The notes: generated by a model not told the origin, from the letters alone. Shown: positions 32,176-44,770, numbered from the stretch's first letter. The stretch: DNA of 64,000 bases from Chondrus crispus (GCF_000350225.1 NW_005179058.1:413941-477940), one strand, 5' to 3'. Numbers and translations: made by a program.

Positions 32176-34354
32176 TCACGATTCCTCGGCAAGCGCCGGT
32201 CCGTATGAGCGAAGATCATTGATGGCCACTGGAAGACGTCCATCCACCAGCAGTTGTTCGAGTAGTTGGGCAGTGACCCCGGAGAGTGGCTTCGTAAGGG
32301 GGTCATCGGGATTGGTGGTGCCAGCGATCCAAACAATGCGGTCAATGACTGCATCTTCGTAGTCCATGCGAAGCTGGTGGACACTGGTAGAGGTTGAAAG
32401 GTCGCGTGGCTGACGTTGCGTAGCAAAGCAGCGGTGTAGCCCGCGAGAATCAACAGCGAGGGTAATGAGGAGACTGATGCCTGTAGATGTAAAGTACACT
32501 TCGCGTAAATGCACTGCGCTCGATACAGCAGTTGTGGCAGCAATGGTCTCCGCAGCCCCCGAGGACGTCGCCACGCGCCGTTGCTTACGAGACTGCCATG
32601 ATACAGTATGAAAAATGCTTCCAATAGAGTTTCCATACGCGATCCCAAGGAGATAGCGTTCCTGTGCGACACCCCTGAGGTCTGCGACATGTGGAAAACC
32701 GGCATCACTGAATGCTACAATGTGCGCTGCAGTGCGCTCTGGCGGTGTAGGGCGCAGATATGTAATAATCGGGATTCGTTTCTTGATGTCACGTATTATC
32801 CCATTAACCTGTTTCAGCCCACCAACCGTGAGAGTCGGCACCAACTGTTGTATAAAACTGGCAGCAAAGGCACTGAAGGGCGAAACAGCAACGCCTAGGT
32901 AATTTAATAGCCCAGCCCGTGAGCGTACATGCCGGATCTCCAACGGGGTAAGAGGACTATGAACTTGCTTATGGCGGGACGGAGAGACCAGCACGGGGGT
33001 CAATTCCTGCAACATGGCATCCATAGTCACAGTTATCTCATCAGGAGTCTGTTGAACAGAGGTAGAGTTAATGTGCAAAGGCGTCAGGGTAACATGCCAG
33101 GAGCTCAATTCAAATGCCTGTCGGATCCCGTCCTCTGTAAATTGAAGCCATTCGAGATTCCGGGCTGCCACGACGAGGTCATCCACGTACTTTGTAATAA
33201 AACGGAAGGGGTTCCTTTTTCGGTACATGGAAAAACTGTGGAAGGCCGATAACGATAGCCAGTCCAATTAAGCGTACCAGAACGTCGTCCGACGCACGTT
33301 GAGATTTGCGACCAGCCGAGACGATACCATACATTGTAGCAGTGAGTAGCCACAAAACAGTACGGAGTTGCAGCTCACGAGGTGGCCTTACATAGACGTC
33401 CCGAGCGGCTGGTCCACATTGTGTGTAAGCTCCGCGTATATCCCTTTTAGCAAGGATCATGCCGGACAATCCGGCAAGACAGTAAACGAGTCGAAATGCC
33501 ATGTGGGAAGCAACAGCAGCATCAGTTCTTAAAGATTCTCGTTCGTCGTCCTTATTTCCATGTACACAGAGCCTTGCCTTGAGGTTATGTAGCTCACTGG
33601 CCTCGTCGATGACCTCTTCGTCATCTTTCTTCACTTTATACACCAAATGTGAAGATATTATGTTGGCGTCGGAAGGTACGTCTTTTCCGTGCACACCCTT
33701 CATATTAGGAAACCAATTCTTCTCCAGTTCGAGTTGCCGGGATCCCTCATAAACCCACTCAGGGATGAACGGTGCCTCATGTTTCATAAATTGGGAAGTA
33801 TGAAAAAGTGACATGGCCTTCAACAGAGCATCCTGCGCTAATTCATCGCGACGGAGCGGATTTGCGAGCATCGTTAGTTTCCAAGTAGGCTTGCGCTCGC
33901 GAGTCGAACGCCGTAGAGCCGGCGCTTCTGCGTCGGTCTCCGGCGGGAGTGCCGAAGTAGAGTCCGTTTCCTTGTCACCTTCGATGTCCTCTGTGACCGA
34001 ATGTACTATAGGGGTTTGCGGACCTGTGTCGGACTCTGCGTCGGGATCATTGCTTGGGGTACTGCCACTGGATTTCGAGGACGTGCAGACGTTTGGCATG
34101 CTGTGTCTTGAACCAGGGGGCCCAGCCGCGACATCGCGAGTGGTTTTTGAGCCCGCCGTCGGAACAGGGTCTGCCGGGTTGAATTCTGAATTGGGGTCAC
34201 TGTCAGATTCACTCTCTGAGTCTGGCGATTGCAGCGAATCATCTATAGTGGATTCAGCTTCGTTGAATCGGAATATTTTTGGCACGTGGTTTGGAGAGTT
34301 CGCCTGAACCTCATCAAAGTGAGTACCAAAATAAACAGGATTCCTTGGCTTCGT
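32176..34354 (-). pseudogene. copia reverse transcriptase and RNase H (one frameshift)
   Basis: Two overlapping frames (34285-33179 and 33267-32176) together encode the C-terminal half of copia pol. First comes a Ser/Asp/Glu-rich linker after integrase, then the RT: KARLCVHGN, AKRDIRGAYTQ (catalytic Asp), DVYVRPPREL and LWLLTATMYG. After a frameshift near 33240 come FITKYVDDLVVAA (active site YVDD intact) and RNase H (AFSDAGFPHV, SSGAAETIAA, DPLTKPL). The frame enters from 57188 across the gyp2 insertion. The product would copy element RNA into DNA. The frameshift sits just before the YVDD box. Confidence 0.88.
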
Positions 34355-35009
34355 TGTAGTATAACCCCCCCCTGGGGGCTTTTTAGCTAGATTGGATCAA
34401 CAACAGGATCCCCTACTGTAGAGCTCGACGCTCTACAGTACAACCGCGCCTGTCCACGTGTACACCACGGGGACAAGGGACACGCGCATACACGTGTACA
34501 CGCGTACCACGCGCGAACGAAGCGCGCACGCACCACGGGTAATACGTGTACTGTCAGCCTCGACATAGCTGACAGTATTACAGTGCAGGCCGACCTGCAC
34601 TACAGTAGCCCACTACAGTACCTCGGTACTGTAGTGTTATGATAGATTGTTTTGTATATTAAACATGGGGCGGACCGGCGGTGGAGGAGGACAAGCACGG
34701 ACTTGTCACAGACCAACCGTCAAGGTCCGACTTCCCGCTTATTCTAAGGTAACGCTCGCTAATTACCTTAGAAGCGGCACCGAGCGGTACGCCCACGAGC
34801 CGGCTCCGCCTCCGCCCGTCGGTACTGGATCGTTACCCAGTACGGCGCCGGGGCGTCGAGGCGTCCAACCGCTCGCGTGTACCGGCGTCCTCCCCGTCCC
34901 CGCTCTACCACGCGACCCGGGCCCGCTGCCCGGTGCCGTTAGCTGGTGTCCCGCTTCACCCCCGTCTTCCCGATCGACAAGGGTCTCGGTCGAACTGTGC
35001 ATACACCCC
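34355..35009 (+). repeat. gyp2 5' LTR, left part
   Basis: It begins TGTAGTATAACCCCCC and matches the 3' LTR (56507-57187) until the run of C at 35006, where the CACTA terminus starts. It carries four consecutive hairpins (34412-34636) upstream of a TATA-like word (TGTATATTAAAC near 34653). Confidence 0.92.
34412..34636 (+). promoter_or_regulatory. hairpin array in gyp2 5' LTR
   Basis: In order, the pairs are TACTGTAGAGC with GCTCTACAGTA, TACTGTCAGC with GCTGACAGTA, AGTGCAGG with CCTGCACT, and CACTACAGTACC with GGTACTGTAGTG. All stems are perfect, with loops of 2 to 9 bases. The last one ends about 20 bases before the TATA-like word. The equivalent array in the 3' LTR is at 56564-56786. Confidence 0.7.
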
Positions 35010-35031
35010 CCCTAGCAAACCAACCGTAGTA
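35010..35031 (+). repeat. CACTA left terminal inverted repeat
   Basis: CCCTAGCAAACCAACCGTAG and onward pairs with the right end. Because a run of seven C precedes TAG, the exact first base is uncertain by one or two. Confidence 0.8.
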
Positions 35032-36344
35032 TGCGTGTAGTATGACTATTGGGGCATTTGCGCAGTATGTGCGTAGTATGTGTACCGTACGGATGCAGTG
35101 TATGTGATATGGCCCATGCACTGTACTTTACAGCACCGTAGAACTGCAAGCATCATACGTTCAAACTATGGCAACACTACGGCTATACTGCAGCATATCG
35201 CAATGATCCCACAAATCGGACAGGAATGCGGGACGCGTATGAGCAGTTCAGACCCCTTCTCATGCCATCTATATCGAGCGCATCTGCACTAAATATGTGG
35301 TGGCAGAAAGACTTGCGCGGAACGACACTTGGCAACAGTGCTCTTCTCAGCGACAAGTCGTGTACACCGATTACACGAACACATATGTTATCGGTGTGCA
35401 TATGTACACGTTTATTGTATGCGAACACCCACTTACAGATCATTACACGTATCCTCCCGTTAGAAATCATCAGCAGGTTTCTCGCCTCCACTTCGCGGCC
35501 TTTACCGTATCGTCTTATATAAGTCCTCGTGCCTCGTCCCGCGCCGCACCTCTCTCTCCGCATCCCGCCGTCTCAGAGTTCCCCCTCCCCTCCCGTACCC
35601 CTGCGCAGCGCCCGACCTCGTCCTGCCTCCGCCTTTTCCTCGCCAACTAATTCTTCCTACTCACGTCTGGGGAAGTTCGCATGGGTTGCGGCCTGCAGGT
35701 GGAGGAAGATCTCGGGAACCTTCTCCATATCAAATGCCCGAAGTTGAGCAATTCCTGTGTCGGCAGCACGGAATCCATGCGGCGACGAACGAGGACGAAG
35801 GGTGGGCGTCGGCGTGGGCGGCATAAAGAACGAATGTTCTTCTGTTTGTTCGCCTTTCAAGTAATTCTGCTCACATCGGGGATTTGCGACTGACCCATGC
35901 GGCGTAAGAGAATGCGTAACCAAATGTATTTGGCTGGCATGACTGATATTGGAAACAGTCGTCGTAACAAACTCTTTTCCATTATAATCCTCCCTGCCGT
36001 TAGGTTGTTATCAAGAATTTTCCCAGCCCGCCTTCCTCCTCCTCTCCCTCCGTATCTCGCATCCAGATGCAAAGAAGTTCGAAGTAAACGTATCCCAACC
36101 CCCCATGTCTATGCACAAAATGCCCGCGCCATGAAATATGCCTCGTAGTGTGTAGATGCCAATCTGCATACGGTGGACAGTCGCGCCCGTGGTCGGATTG
36201 TCAACGGACAAGGCGCTGTGTGCATCCTATCTCCGAACCCCATTCTGCGGTTACCACGTCGCGCCTTGATACATTGCCCCAGCGTTATCGCAAAGACGAA
36301 TTCATATTTGATTTGGTTCCCCCCGGCGCTCTGTCCCGATCAGC
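35032..36344. other. CACTA left subterminal region
   Basis: 1.3 kb between the terminus and the transposase 3' end. It has several copies of GTAGTATG-like words in the first 70 bases, as expected for transposase binding sites. ORFs at 35183-35563 (minus) and 35226-35650 (plus) have no recognised domain. Confidence 0.45.
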
Positions 36345-39300
36345 TTATCCCGTTGTGACGAGTGTCCTGTTCACTCCGTCAGGTCCGATTTCTTCGCTTT
36401 TCTGCAATCCGTAGACTTTCAGATATGGATCAAGGAACACGGTTGGCTTGAGTCTGGGCTCCAGCGATTGGTGCTCAAAAGCACCGATAGAGTTCAGCAC
36501 AACCGATGCGTCTTCTACAGATGTGTTCCGAAAGACATCTTCAAACCTAACTGGTTCGTAGACGTGATCGTATATGTCAAACAGCAACCCCCCTGCCCAG
36601 TCGAATAGTACCAGGTCCCGTACTGATACAGATCCGTTGACAAGGAACTCATACCTGAGAAGTTTTAAAACTTTCCCATAATAGACGTCCCGACAGTCAT
36701 CACTCTCTTCCGTGCAGAACTCCGCTGAGACATACCAGTCAGAGCGCAGCATTTCTGCCCGATGACGTCTTGCTTTGCTCGCCCCAATTACCTGAAACCC
36801 ACATCCCATTGGCACTCGGGCTCTGCCAAAGCACCAAACAAAATTTTCGGACACAGCATCATTTGCTTTTGCAACCTCCAAACCCTCGGCTCTGCAGATA
36901 CAAGCGGCGAGCAGCTGCTTTGTCCTTTTATGCCCATGGTAGGGGCTACGAAGGGTTTCGCCATCACGGGGTGCCAATAGCTGCACCCTGGACCCTGCCC
37001 CACCATCCTGCGCATATTCATCTTTTGTAACAAAATGTGTCTTGAACTACAACTTGACATGCTCTCCCACCTTTGCGTTCTCAATTAGAGACTCCGAGGC
37101 AAGGTAAGTCGCGTGGAGGTGATGGTTAATGTTCCCAATGTAGCGTTCCATCGTGAACTGGCTGTAGCATGCGAGCGGGCCGCATTGCTCCACCATCCAC
37201 CCTAAATGAATAACATCGTGTGTTGTCGACTTACACACTCCTATCCGCCGCGCATCGTATTTGTAGTACAGAGACTCATATCCTCGAACGAATTCCACAC
37301 CCAGACTCTTCATTTGTTCGACGTCTGCATGCAATAATGAAGGTCTTCGAGATAGCTCCACCAACGTTGACAGCACATGAAGATTGCGGAGATACGCGTG
37401 CGGTAAGATCCCATCAAGCAGAATAGTTGCAAGATTTGTCAAAAATTCGATGCACTCGGCGGCCTTCCAGCCTGAACAGTTAGAGGTAGCGCGAGGAAGG
37501 TCAGGGAAAGCAGACTGAGATGCGCCTTTCAGCACTTCGCTTAACTCCCTATCGATGTGTATTCAATCTGACGAGCTGATGACAAAGCGATCGTCCTCTC
37601 GCCTCGTCTCCTGCAAGTGAATGCATTTCCCCTTCATGATGGCCATAATGTCCTTGCACACATTCATCCAATTGTGCATAATATCGATAGGGAACGAATG
37701 ATAAGGGTAAACAGAGTGTATCGAGAGGGGAATCGTTCTCCATTTCAGACTTGTACGTCTACGAATTCTTTCTCTTTCAGCATTTGACGTTCTTGGATTC
37801 TCAAGAGAGGATAGCGTTTGCTCAATCTCGGCGGATGTGCGGTAGCGAGGGTTATCAGGTTCCCAAAGGATATGCATTTCTGTATTACCAACGTCCTGGT
37901 CATGCGCAATGCGGAATGCAGTTGGGTCATCGTCGGACGGCACCACAACTACACATCTTGTCGGATAATACATGTGCCGGTGAATGGGACAATAAACACC
38001 TGCAAAGAAGCTGAATCGACAAGGACACCTTCCATTGTGACCTACGAGACCAGCTTGTTTGTTGATTGCAGGCTTATCTCTGGTTGCGAGGATAACGTGA
38101 ACCCGACCTTTCTCCACGTTACCGTTGAAAAGTTGTACCGGTGTACCGCCGTCACTATTGATTTCCCTGATTTCATCTCGTAGAGGTTGGAACCGTGTGT
38201 CAAGATCCTGTGGCTCCGAAGGTCCCTTGAATAAAGCCAATTAGAACTATATTCTTGACAAGATAGCGCATATCAGGCGAGAGATTGTAGAGGACGGCCA
38301 CAATAGGCCAGCAGTCGTAGCTCTGATTTTCAAACGTCTGGAACCCGTCAGTGCTGGGGGCGATAAAAATATCGTGCTGAGCAGCGCTTGGTCCGCCGCA
38401 GTCGTGTGCAATTTGTGCGTAAACGTTTCCATCGAAGAAGTCTTCATACAACTTCTCGTGCGCGGGATCTTGAGCCGACGATGTCCGTTCCGCAATTTGC
38501 TTCTGATGGTAGTCAAAGACATGACCACAGCTTACCTCATCTGCAGCCCATGACACAATCCTTGGTAACAGTGATAGGTACTCAAACGCAACAATTCTGG
38601 TGTCGTTCCTTCCCTCGCACAACAAACACAGCAAATATCGTCAACATATTCTTTGCGCGAAAGAAGCATGTGGTTTCGACATGCCAGATATACAACTGGG
38701 TAATAGGCAGTGTACTTTTCGAAATTGCGACGCATCTGCCGTGCGAGCCACGGTGCCTCCGCATTTCGCAGAATATCGTTCTGTGCATCTAGTTTGAGGC
38801 CATGCCTGAGGAAAATGTCTATGAGACCACGGTTCCCTAGAATCCAATGATCAAATCTCTCCCTTGCCGCAGCTTTTATCCCACCCCTGTCATGAAAATC
38901 TTCATCTGAAGGTGGCGCGTCCCCATGCTCGTTGCAGTGGTAGTTGAGGTTGTTGTTCGGTAGATTCTGGCTTGATAGGACCGTGGGAGATACTGTGTCA
39001 GTTCGAATCTCGCCAAGGATGGGGTCCCCAGAAATGACGGTTTGGTCGTTCATATGTTGATAGTCATCTCTCATCACTGAATTTTGTGATTCAAGGGGCA
39101 AATAGGACGACAGCACGCACGTGGGAATTGCGCATGCGGAAGGGGAATGAATATCCTGATAATTGCGAGGGATTTCTTCTGATGTTAGGTCATTTCCTGA
39201 GTCTCCTCTTTCAAACCCTTCTCCTACACTACTTAAAATTTCAACGGAAGGACACCTGCTTGTATTTCCTGAAGTTCCCGAGCTAGGGAGATATGCATCA

Positions 39301-39767
39301 GGATCGTCCAAGATAATCCTGCTTGCCATATCTAAAGATCCACATGCTTCTGCATATGAGAGGACTTCACCACTATTTGATTCGGTAGCAGAGAGTGGGT
39401 GAGGCATTGCAGAAAATCGGTCCTGGTCTGGGTGTGTATGCCTACTAGTTGTACGATATTGTGGAATGCTCGTGCCACCGCCTTCTTCGTTCATAGATAA
39501 AAACGCTTCAAGTTGCATTGCAACATTTCCGTCGGAGTACTTATGCCCGTTCCCCAACAGGGGGAGCCGGAGTTGCCTTGTGTATTCGTTCGCAATCTTC
39601 CGATGCTTTGCCGTTGTGCTCCTCACCACTTGCTTCCCAACATGACTATAACTGCAGCGATAAGAGGCCAAGCAGATATACTTTTCCGGCTTCTGAACTA
39701 TTAGGATGCTGTGCGACACAATTTCTCTGTGGAGCCCTTGTGGCGGAGGTAACAAGTGCAATTGCAT
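36345..39767 (-). pseudogene. Tnp2-type CACTA transposase (broken)
   Basis: The N-terminus (from 39767) holds a Cys/His cluster (ICLASYRCSYSHVGKQ, then KHRKI) that may bind DNA, a long Ser-rich region, and then the conserved transposase body. The key segments are APSTDGFQTFENQSYDCWP (near 38345), LYNLSPDMRYL, GPSEPQDLDTRFQPL, DKPAINKQAGLVGHNGRCPC (near 38020) and, further on, YSQFTMERYIGNINHHL (near 37140). These are the hallmarks of Tnp2 family transposases. Frameshifts lie near 38600 and 38235, and in-frame stops at 37559-37561 (TGA) and 37047-37049 (TAG). The C-terminal 210 residues to 36345 remain open. No product is expected. Confidence 0.85.
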
Positions 39768-39958
39768 TGGATAAATAGCGTATTTCAGTTAGAAGCAATC
39801 CAGTATAGGGGCGGCATGTGCAATACCGTTGCCTGCATGGCATATGCGCCATGAAATGTGAGGGTTGTTGAACTTTTAAGCGAAAGGAAAGGCATCATCC
39901 AAGCATTGTCATCTGCCCCAGTTTCGGTTCGTACTCGCGCTCGAAACACGACCCTCGC
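39768..39958. promoter_or_regulatory. divergent intergenic region of the CACTA element
   Basis: 191 bases separate the starts of the two divergent CACTA genes (39767 minus, 39959 plus). It presumably holds both promoters. No clear TATA box is seen apart from ATAAATA at 39770-39776. Confidence 0.4.
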
Positions 39959-41628
39959 ATGAAACGCTCCTCACCTTTGACATTTTCCGTCTCATCTCCC
40001 CATTCTCCATTACGTTCGCTACCCGTATCAGATATAGAAGATATGTTGCCCGTGATGCCGCTTCAGCAGGTCCAGGCGGGCATAGTCCAACTTACAAAGG
40101 GCACCCGTGCAATGGGACTGTTCCCAGATGATCAGAATATTCCTCGACCTCCCCCAATACCAGAACATATTGCGACTTGCATCAACACGAAAAGGGACAA
40201 GAGGAACCCGTTAGCACAGAAGGAGAAGGATGCGAAAGCATACTTTAACGTCCTGCGAGAACTCGGGGAGTACGTACATGAACATAACCAAAAGCATATT
40301 GACAATCCGAAAATGCATTATCGCTGGTACGACGCAACGCTTAGCGATAAGCAGAGGATTGAAACGCTTCTGTGGATTTGTTGAAGACTTGGCTCTTAGG
40401 ATCCTGGGAAGGAAATATGGAGAAGAAACATACGACAAGTCATATCGAAAACTGCCCCATCATCTCACCCTTATCATCCTCCAAGCAGCTTCGGACGCTA
40501 ACTTCGACCCGTTGACGCAAGGGGTCCGCAACTACGCCATTCGAAAGATCGTCTCTGCGAAAATGATTTCAAAACGCAAGGCAAACATTGCCGCCAAGAA
40601 GATGGAAAAAGAGCGCACTCGTCAGCTTTTGATTGCACCTGCTACTACGACTGGATGTCGAAAAACGGGGCAAACAAATACCAAGGACATCGCACTGGAG
40701 ATCCATTCGAACTGCGACATGCCATCAGATTTCTTCAATGGTCTTGCTTGTACTACTGTGGCGGATCTGCCAAACTGCATTGCCGTAGCAGTCCCTGAAT
40801 ACAATGTGAGTTTCTCGTTAAGCCCCTCCGAAGAACCCGGGGAAAGTACCGCAAGATTTGTGGGGCGCACTCCAACCGCAGTAACACGTCAAAATGATGC
40901 ATCGCATTATGTTCACAAAAAATTGGGGTCCCGAAAGCCGAGCGTTGAAATACCGGTTCCCGACCATTATGAAACTGGAAACAAACGAAATAAAGGGCCA
41001 TCGAAAATGGACATTGATTGTCCTGGGGTAACAAAGCTCGTAGGTGAGTCGCAAGAATGAAACCTGTCAGCAAAGCACCGCTGTCAACATTCCACGAACA
41101 TCTTGGATCCAAGCATGATCAGAATGTTGTGTATGTGCATGCAGAGATATCAGCGACTGATGCTGTTGCATCTCGGATCAGAGCAAACCCACTTGTCCGC
41201 GGTCGCATGAACATAAAAGAGAACAGGAAGACCGAAAGTCAGGCAAACACTTTGGATGTCGCTGCTATCAAAGTCCCCGAATTGTTAGAACCCCACGGTA
41301 ACGATGGTGAAGATGGGGCTGGGGACCGTAAAATATCGCCAAGGGACGCAGTACATGAGACAAAAGCCACGGTAAGAATGTCGCAAAAGAAGTACAAGAC
41401 AACATGCAAAATATACCCCCTGTTTCTGAACCGAATGCACTGCTAGTTGAGTTTGAGGCCTTTCAAGCATGGAGGGCCGAAGAAATGCGCCGGGCAGGCG
41501 AAAAGAGCAAGAAGAAGTCAAAGGTTAAGCGTAAGGCAAGTTCGTCATCAGCAACACCCAAGAAGAAGATTGGAGCTCCGCATTCAAGAGAGAAGGCCGA
41601 ATGCCCCAATGAGGGAGATGAAGCGTAG
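39959..41628 (+). pseudogene. second CACTA gene, unknown function (frameshifted)
   Basis: It starts MKRSSPLTFSVSSPHSP and has a Pro-rich segment (DDQNIPRPPPIPEHIATC) and a helical region. The frame moves near 40380 into VEDLALRILGRKYGEETYDK and then KLPHHLTLIILQAASDANFD. It continues to 41060 and, through further frame changes, into a Lys/Ser-rich basic tail (KSKKKSKVKRKASSSSATPK, ending 41628). I know no family match. Its divergent position beside a Tnp2 gene is that of the accessory protein genes (TnpA-like) of other CACTA elements. The basic tail could be a nuclear localisation or DNA-binding region. The frame breaks could be mutations or unrecognised introns. Confidence 0.5.
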
Positions 41629-41921
41629 GAATGATGAGGCGAAAAAGTATTCACGAGCTTGTGTTTCTTGCGACTTGTAGTGATCTGCATGATATCATAG
41701 AAATAGGAAGATTGCCACAGTGACAGGCTTGCCACCTTGTCCCTGTGCGATTAAAGCTTTCGTTCATGCGTATATCCTTGCGAAAATAGCAAGACGAGCG
41801 CAGAGACGTAAACACCGATGATTCCTTACTTTTCACATTTGCCGGATCGGAAAACCAGAATCTTGAAGTCTTCACACGGATCCTCGGGAGCTTGAAGTGT
41901 AGAGTGCTGTGGAGATATGGG

Positions 41922-43250
41922 TTAAGGACAGTATTGTAGGCAGTGTGTATTGGTCTCTTTGCTTTGTCTTGTACTGAGTATACAGATTGGCCGGTTTGTC
42001 GTACGGGGTGGTTGGAATTCTGCGTTGGTGGCCATCGGAAGGACGTGCTGGTCTGCGACAGAGCCGGACCAGGTGTAGATTTGGGTCAGGCCGAGGTTTG
42101 CGGAGTTGGGCCCGGAGGAGGACACGAAAAGCTCGCCGTCTTCTCCCTGCAAGTAGAAGAGGGTGGATGAGGAGGGTTAGTATGGTTGGCGTGGCGTGAT
42201 AGAAAATTTCTCAAGTTGAGGAATTGTGACTGTTCGTGCCTGGTATCCTTTGAAGATGAAGGAGGCGACGGGGAAGTTGAGGTATCTAAAAAAGTAGAGC
42301 AGGGCGGCCCTGACAACTGCGAACTCCCCCGCAGGATGCAGGGCGTACAGCTACGGTGTGCGCGGGAGAAGGAGGAAGAGTGTGTGAGCAGAGCGGGTAC
42401 AAGACCAGGATGAGGTGGCGAGCGAGCATGCCACAACGTACGCGTTTGACCTGGTGCTGCAAGGCGTCGACCTCCTCCCTGCGAGGCTGTGCGGGCAGCA
42501 ATGCGCGCATGTCAGCCAGCATGTGCGCAGTGGCGTCGACGAAGCGCGCGGGGCGTGTTGCAGCGCAGCGCGTACAGCTTGACGGCCATGGCCGCGATGC
42601 GGAACATCTACGCGGCGCACGGACTCTCGCGCGGAAGTTTTGCAGGCGGGTGTCGTTTAGAGCGACGTCTCGCTCCTCCGCGCTCGCGCATCTCGTTCAA
42701 CGCTCAGTGGGCAATGCACCGTCTCGAAGCTGCGCGCGTCGACGCGCAAGGCATTGTACGCAAGGCACGCGCGGAACACGTCCCTCATCTCGCGCGGCGC
42801 GCGCAGCGCGCGCCCGCGGAAAGCGCGCTGCGCCAGCACCAGCAGCTGCGCAGCGACTGCGTCGAGCATTGCGCGAGGGGCGGCGGGGTGTCAGGGGCGG
42901 GGCAGCGGGACGCATGCGGCAGCGCGCCACGATCAGGAAGCGATCGCACCGTCCTCGCACAGGGGCGAGCATGATACGTGCCACGCCTGCACATGCGCAG
43001 CTAATACGAAAACCAGCTCGGCGGCCATGTTGGCGGCGTAGAACGGGGCGGCGCACGCGGATGCCGTCGCGGTGGAGCCGGGTAGGGGGGGCGGAGGTAG
43101 CGGGGGGCGGGTCTGGCGGGGCGGGGCGAGCGTGCGGTGTTGCGCACCGCGCGGCACATGCGCCGAATCGCGCGTGGGCACGCCCACACACGTGTACGAC
43201 ACGAGGCGCGCTTCGGCGGCTCGCGCGTGACGTGGGCGCCGCCGCTGCAC
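41922..43250 (-). pseudogene. captured host-like gene fragment, not recognised
   Basis: The minus strand from about 43250 to 41922 is GC-rich in its first half and shows gene-like pieces: FYAANMAAELVFVLAAHVQA (near 43040), REMRDVFRACLAYNALRVDA (near 42770), FVDATAHMLADMRALLPAQP (near 42540), ALLYFFRYLNFPVASFIFKG (near 42300) and EDGELFVSSSGPNSANLGLT (near 42145). The last follows TTCTACTTGCAG, a good splice acceptor. The pieces are in different frames, so this looks like one or two exons of a host gene, decayed. I do not recognise the protein. It lies inside the CACTA termini. Confidence 0.4.
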
Positions 43251-43527
43251 TTGCGCCGCCCGGAAACACCTGCATTACACCGCCCTACATGACGCCGTAC
43301 CTCGCCGGTACCGTTCGTACCCGCTACACAACCTCCGTGCGGTCCACTTTACCCCCTGCCCTTCTCTTTCAACCATTGGGCTCCGCGATTACCCCTTGCG
43401 CTCCGTTCCTCCTTCCCCGCCCGCCCGGCCCGCTCCCGCCCGCACCCACCCGCCCCGTGATGGACTCTGCGCCGCCCGTGCCGCCGCCGCCGCTGCTGCC
43501 GCCGCTCGCCGCCAGTCTGGCCGCGCT

Positions 43528-43794
43528 GTCCGCGTGGCTCTGATAGACTTTGGACAATGCAAGGAAATTCCCGATGATCTGCGGCGGCGGCTACTGCATA
43601 CTGTATGCTCCTTCTACATAGCGGTGAACACGAAGAAGCGGGTGTACATGGTAAAAACGCTCAGCGACCGGGGAAACGACCAAGGGATCGACCTAGGAAT
43701 CGACCTAGGAATCGAACTGGACTTGTGGATCGATGACATGTACGATGCGTTTCTCGACATGATTCCCGTGTACGCCACCGGGATGCTACAGTAG
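43528..43794 (+). pseudogene. captured ABC1/ADCK kinase fragment
   Basis: The frame reads VRVALIDFGQCKEIPDDLRR and continues to a stop at 43794. L-I-D-F-G-Q is the catalytic-loop/DFG region typical of the ABC1 (ADCK/UbiB) atypical kinase family, which acts in ubiquinone or plastid quinone metabolism. Only about 85 codons are present, so this is an exon or fragment. A 12-base unit (GGAATCGACCTA) is repeated near 43695-43720 and gives GIDLGIDLGIEL, an odd tandem expansion not expected in the kinase. The stop and the absence of the N-lobe exclude function. Confidence 0.6.
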
Positions 43795-44089
43795 ACACGG
43801 CGGCGCTGCCCGGCGGATAGAATTACCATCTCAAAACACAACCTCCGCCATCTGCCATCCCCCGCCCTCATCGCGCGCCTCATTCCCTCTCCAACTTCCA
43901 CCATGTCTCCCACCACCACTCCCATCATGCCCTGCTTCATCTCCACCTCCCTCGTGCTCCGCCGTGGCGCCCGCTCGTCGCCGTCGACGGACATCACGCG
44001 CCTCTTCCCGCGCTTGTACGCCGCGCCGCGCCGCAGTCGCGCCTCCATGTCCCCAAGCCGCCTCCGCCCCTCCCCTTCCTCCTCCTCTC

Positions 44090-44628
44090 TGACATATTCT
44101 CCGTCAACAGGAGCTCGCTCTACACCACGGCCTTCATCTCCTTCCTGACCGTCTGGGGTGGCATTCCCTTCATCAAGGTCTCGACCAAGCCGCGCATCAC
44201 CCAGGCCGCCTTCACGCTGCGCGAGCCGGCCCCGCCCTCGCCAAGCGCAGGGCCCGCCATTTGATGGAGCGCTCCCTCGTCCCCGACCTGGAGAAGGACG
44301 GCCGTGACGGCGTCGCCACTTTCACGGACAAAGTTCGGGCCAGCTCAAGCGTCACTTCCATTTTGGTCGCCGTTACTGCCAGTGGTATTTGGAGCGCAAG
44401 CTATATTCTTAACTTTGTCCTCCCACAATCCTTGCAGAGCCCGTATTATGGTTAGTTGTCCCTGCTCTCTGTCCTCACCGTCACCTGGTATTGGAAGCAG
44501 GCTAGTCGCGTCGAGGAGGTCAAGGTCATGGTCGAAGAGGAGGATTCTCGCCTTAGCAAGGTCTACATCAAGGGGCATAGGGATGAGATTGAGACCATGG
44601 AGCGCGCATTCAGCTGGAAACGTGATTA
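44090..44628 (+). pseudogene. captured host-like gene fragment with membrane segments
   Basis: Three pieces follow each other: SSLYTTAFISFLTVWGGIPF (near 44130), KRRARHLMERSLVPDLEKDG (near 44260) leading into SASYILNFVLPQSLQSPYYG (near 44440), and LSLLSVLTVTWYWKQASRVE (near 44470), then VYIKGHRDEIETMERAFSWK to a TAA near 44628. A frame change near 44240 and a stop near 44455 interrupt it. Two hydrophobic stretches suggest a membrane protein. The ending pattern faintly resembles plastid complex-assembly proteins, but I cannot name a family. Confidence 0.4.
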
Positions 44629-44770
44629 ACCAGTTTATGAAGGCAGTGAAAAGGACGACGCCAAACCCGCCGCCGCTCTGAGCAGTACCAATACAAGCCC
44701 ATTATGCCACGCGTTTCGTTTGTGTATGTTATGTATATACTCTCTACGGTAAGGACGGCATGCACGTGTT

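Noticed and set aside
34664-35016. ORF in the gyp2 LTR starting MGRTGGGGGQARTCHRP, repeated in the 3' LTR
   Set aside because: It follows the TATA-like word, but it has low-complexity composition, many hairpins and no domain. It is better explained as structured leader sequence, though a short leader peptide cannot be fully excluded.
42356-43543. 395-codon plus-strand ORF rich in Arg and Ala
   Set aside because: The region is very G+C-rich, so stops are rare. The opposite strand shows more protein-like pieces and a splice acceptor. The end overlaps the kinase fragment in another frame.
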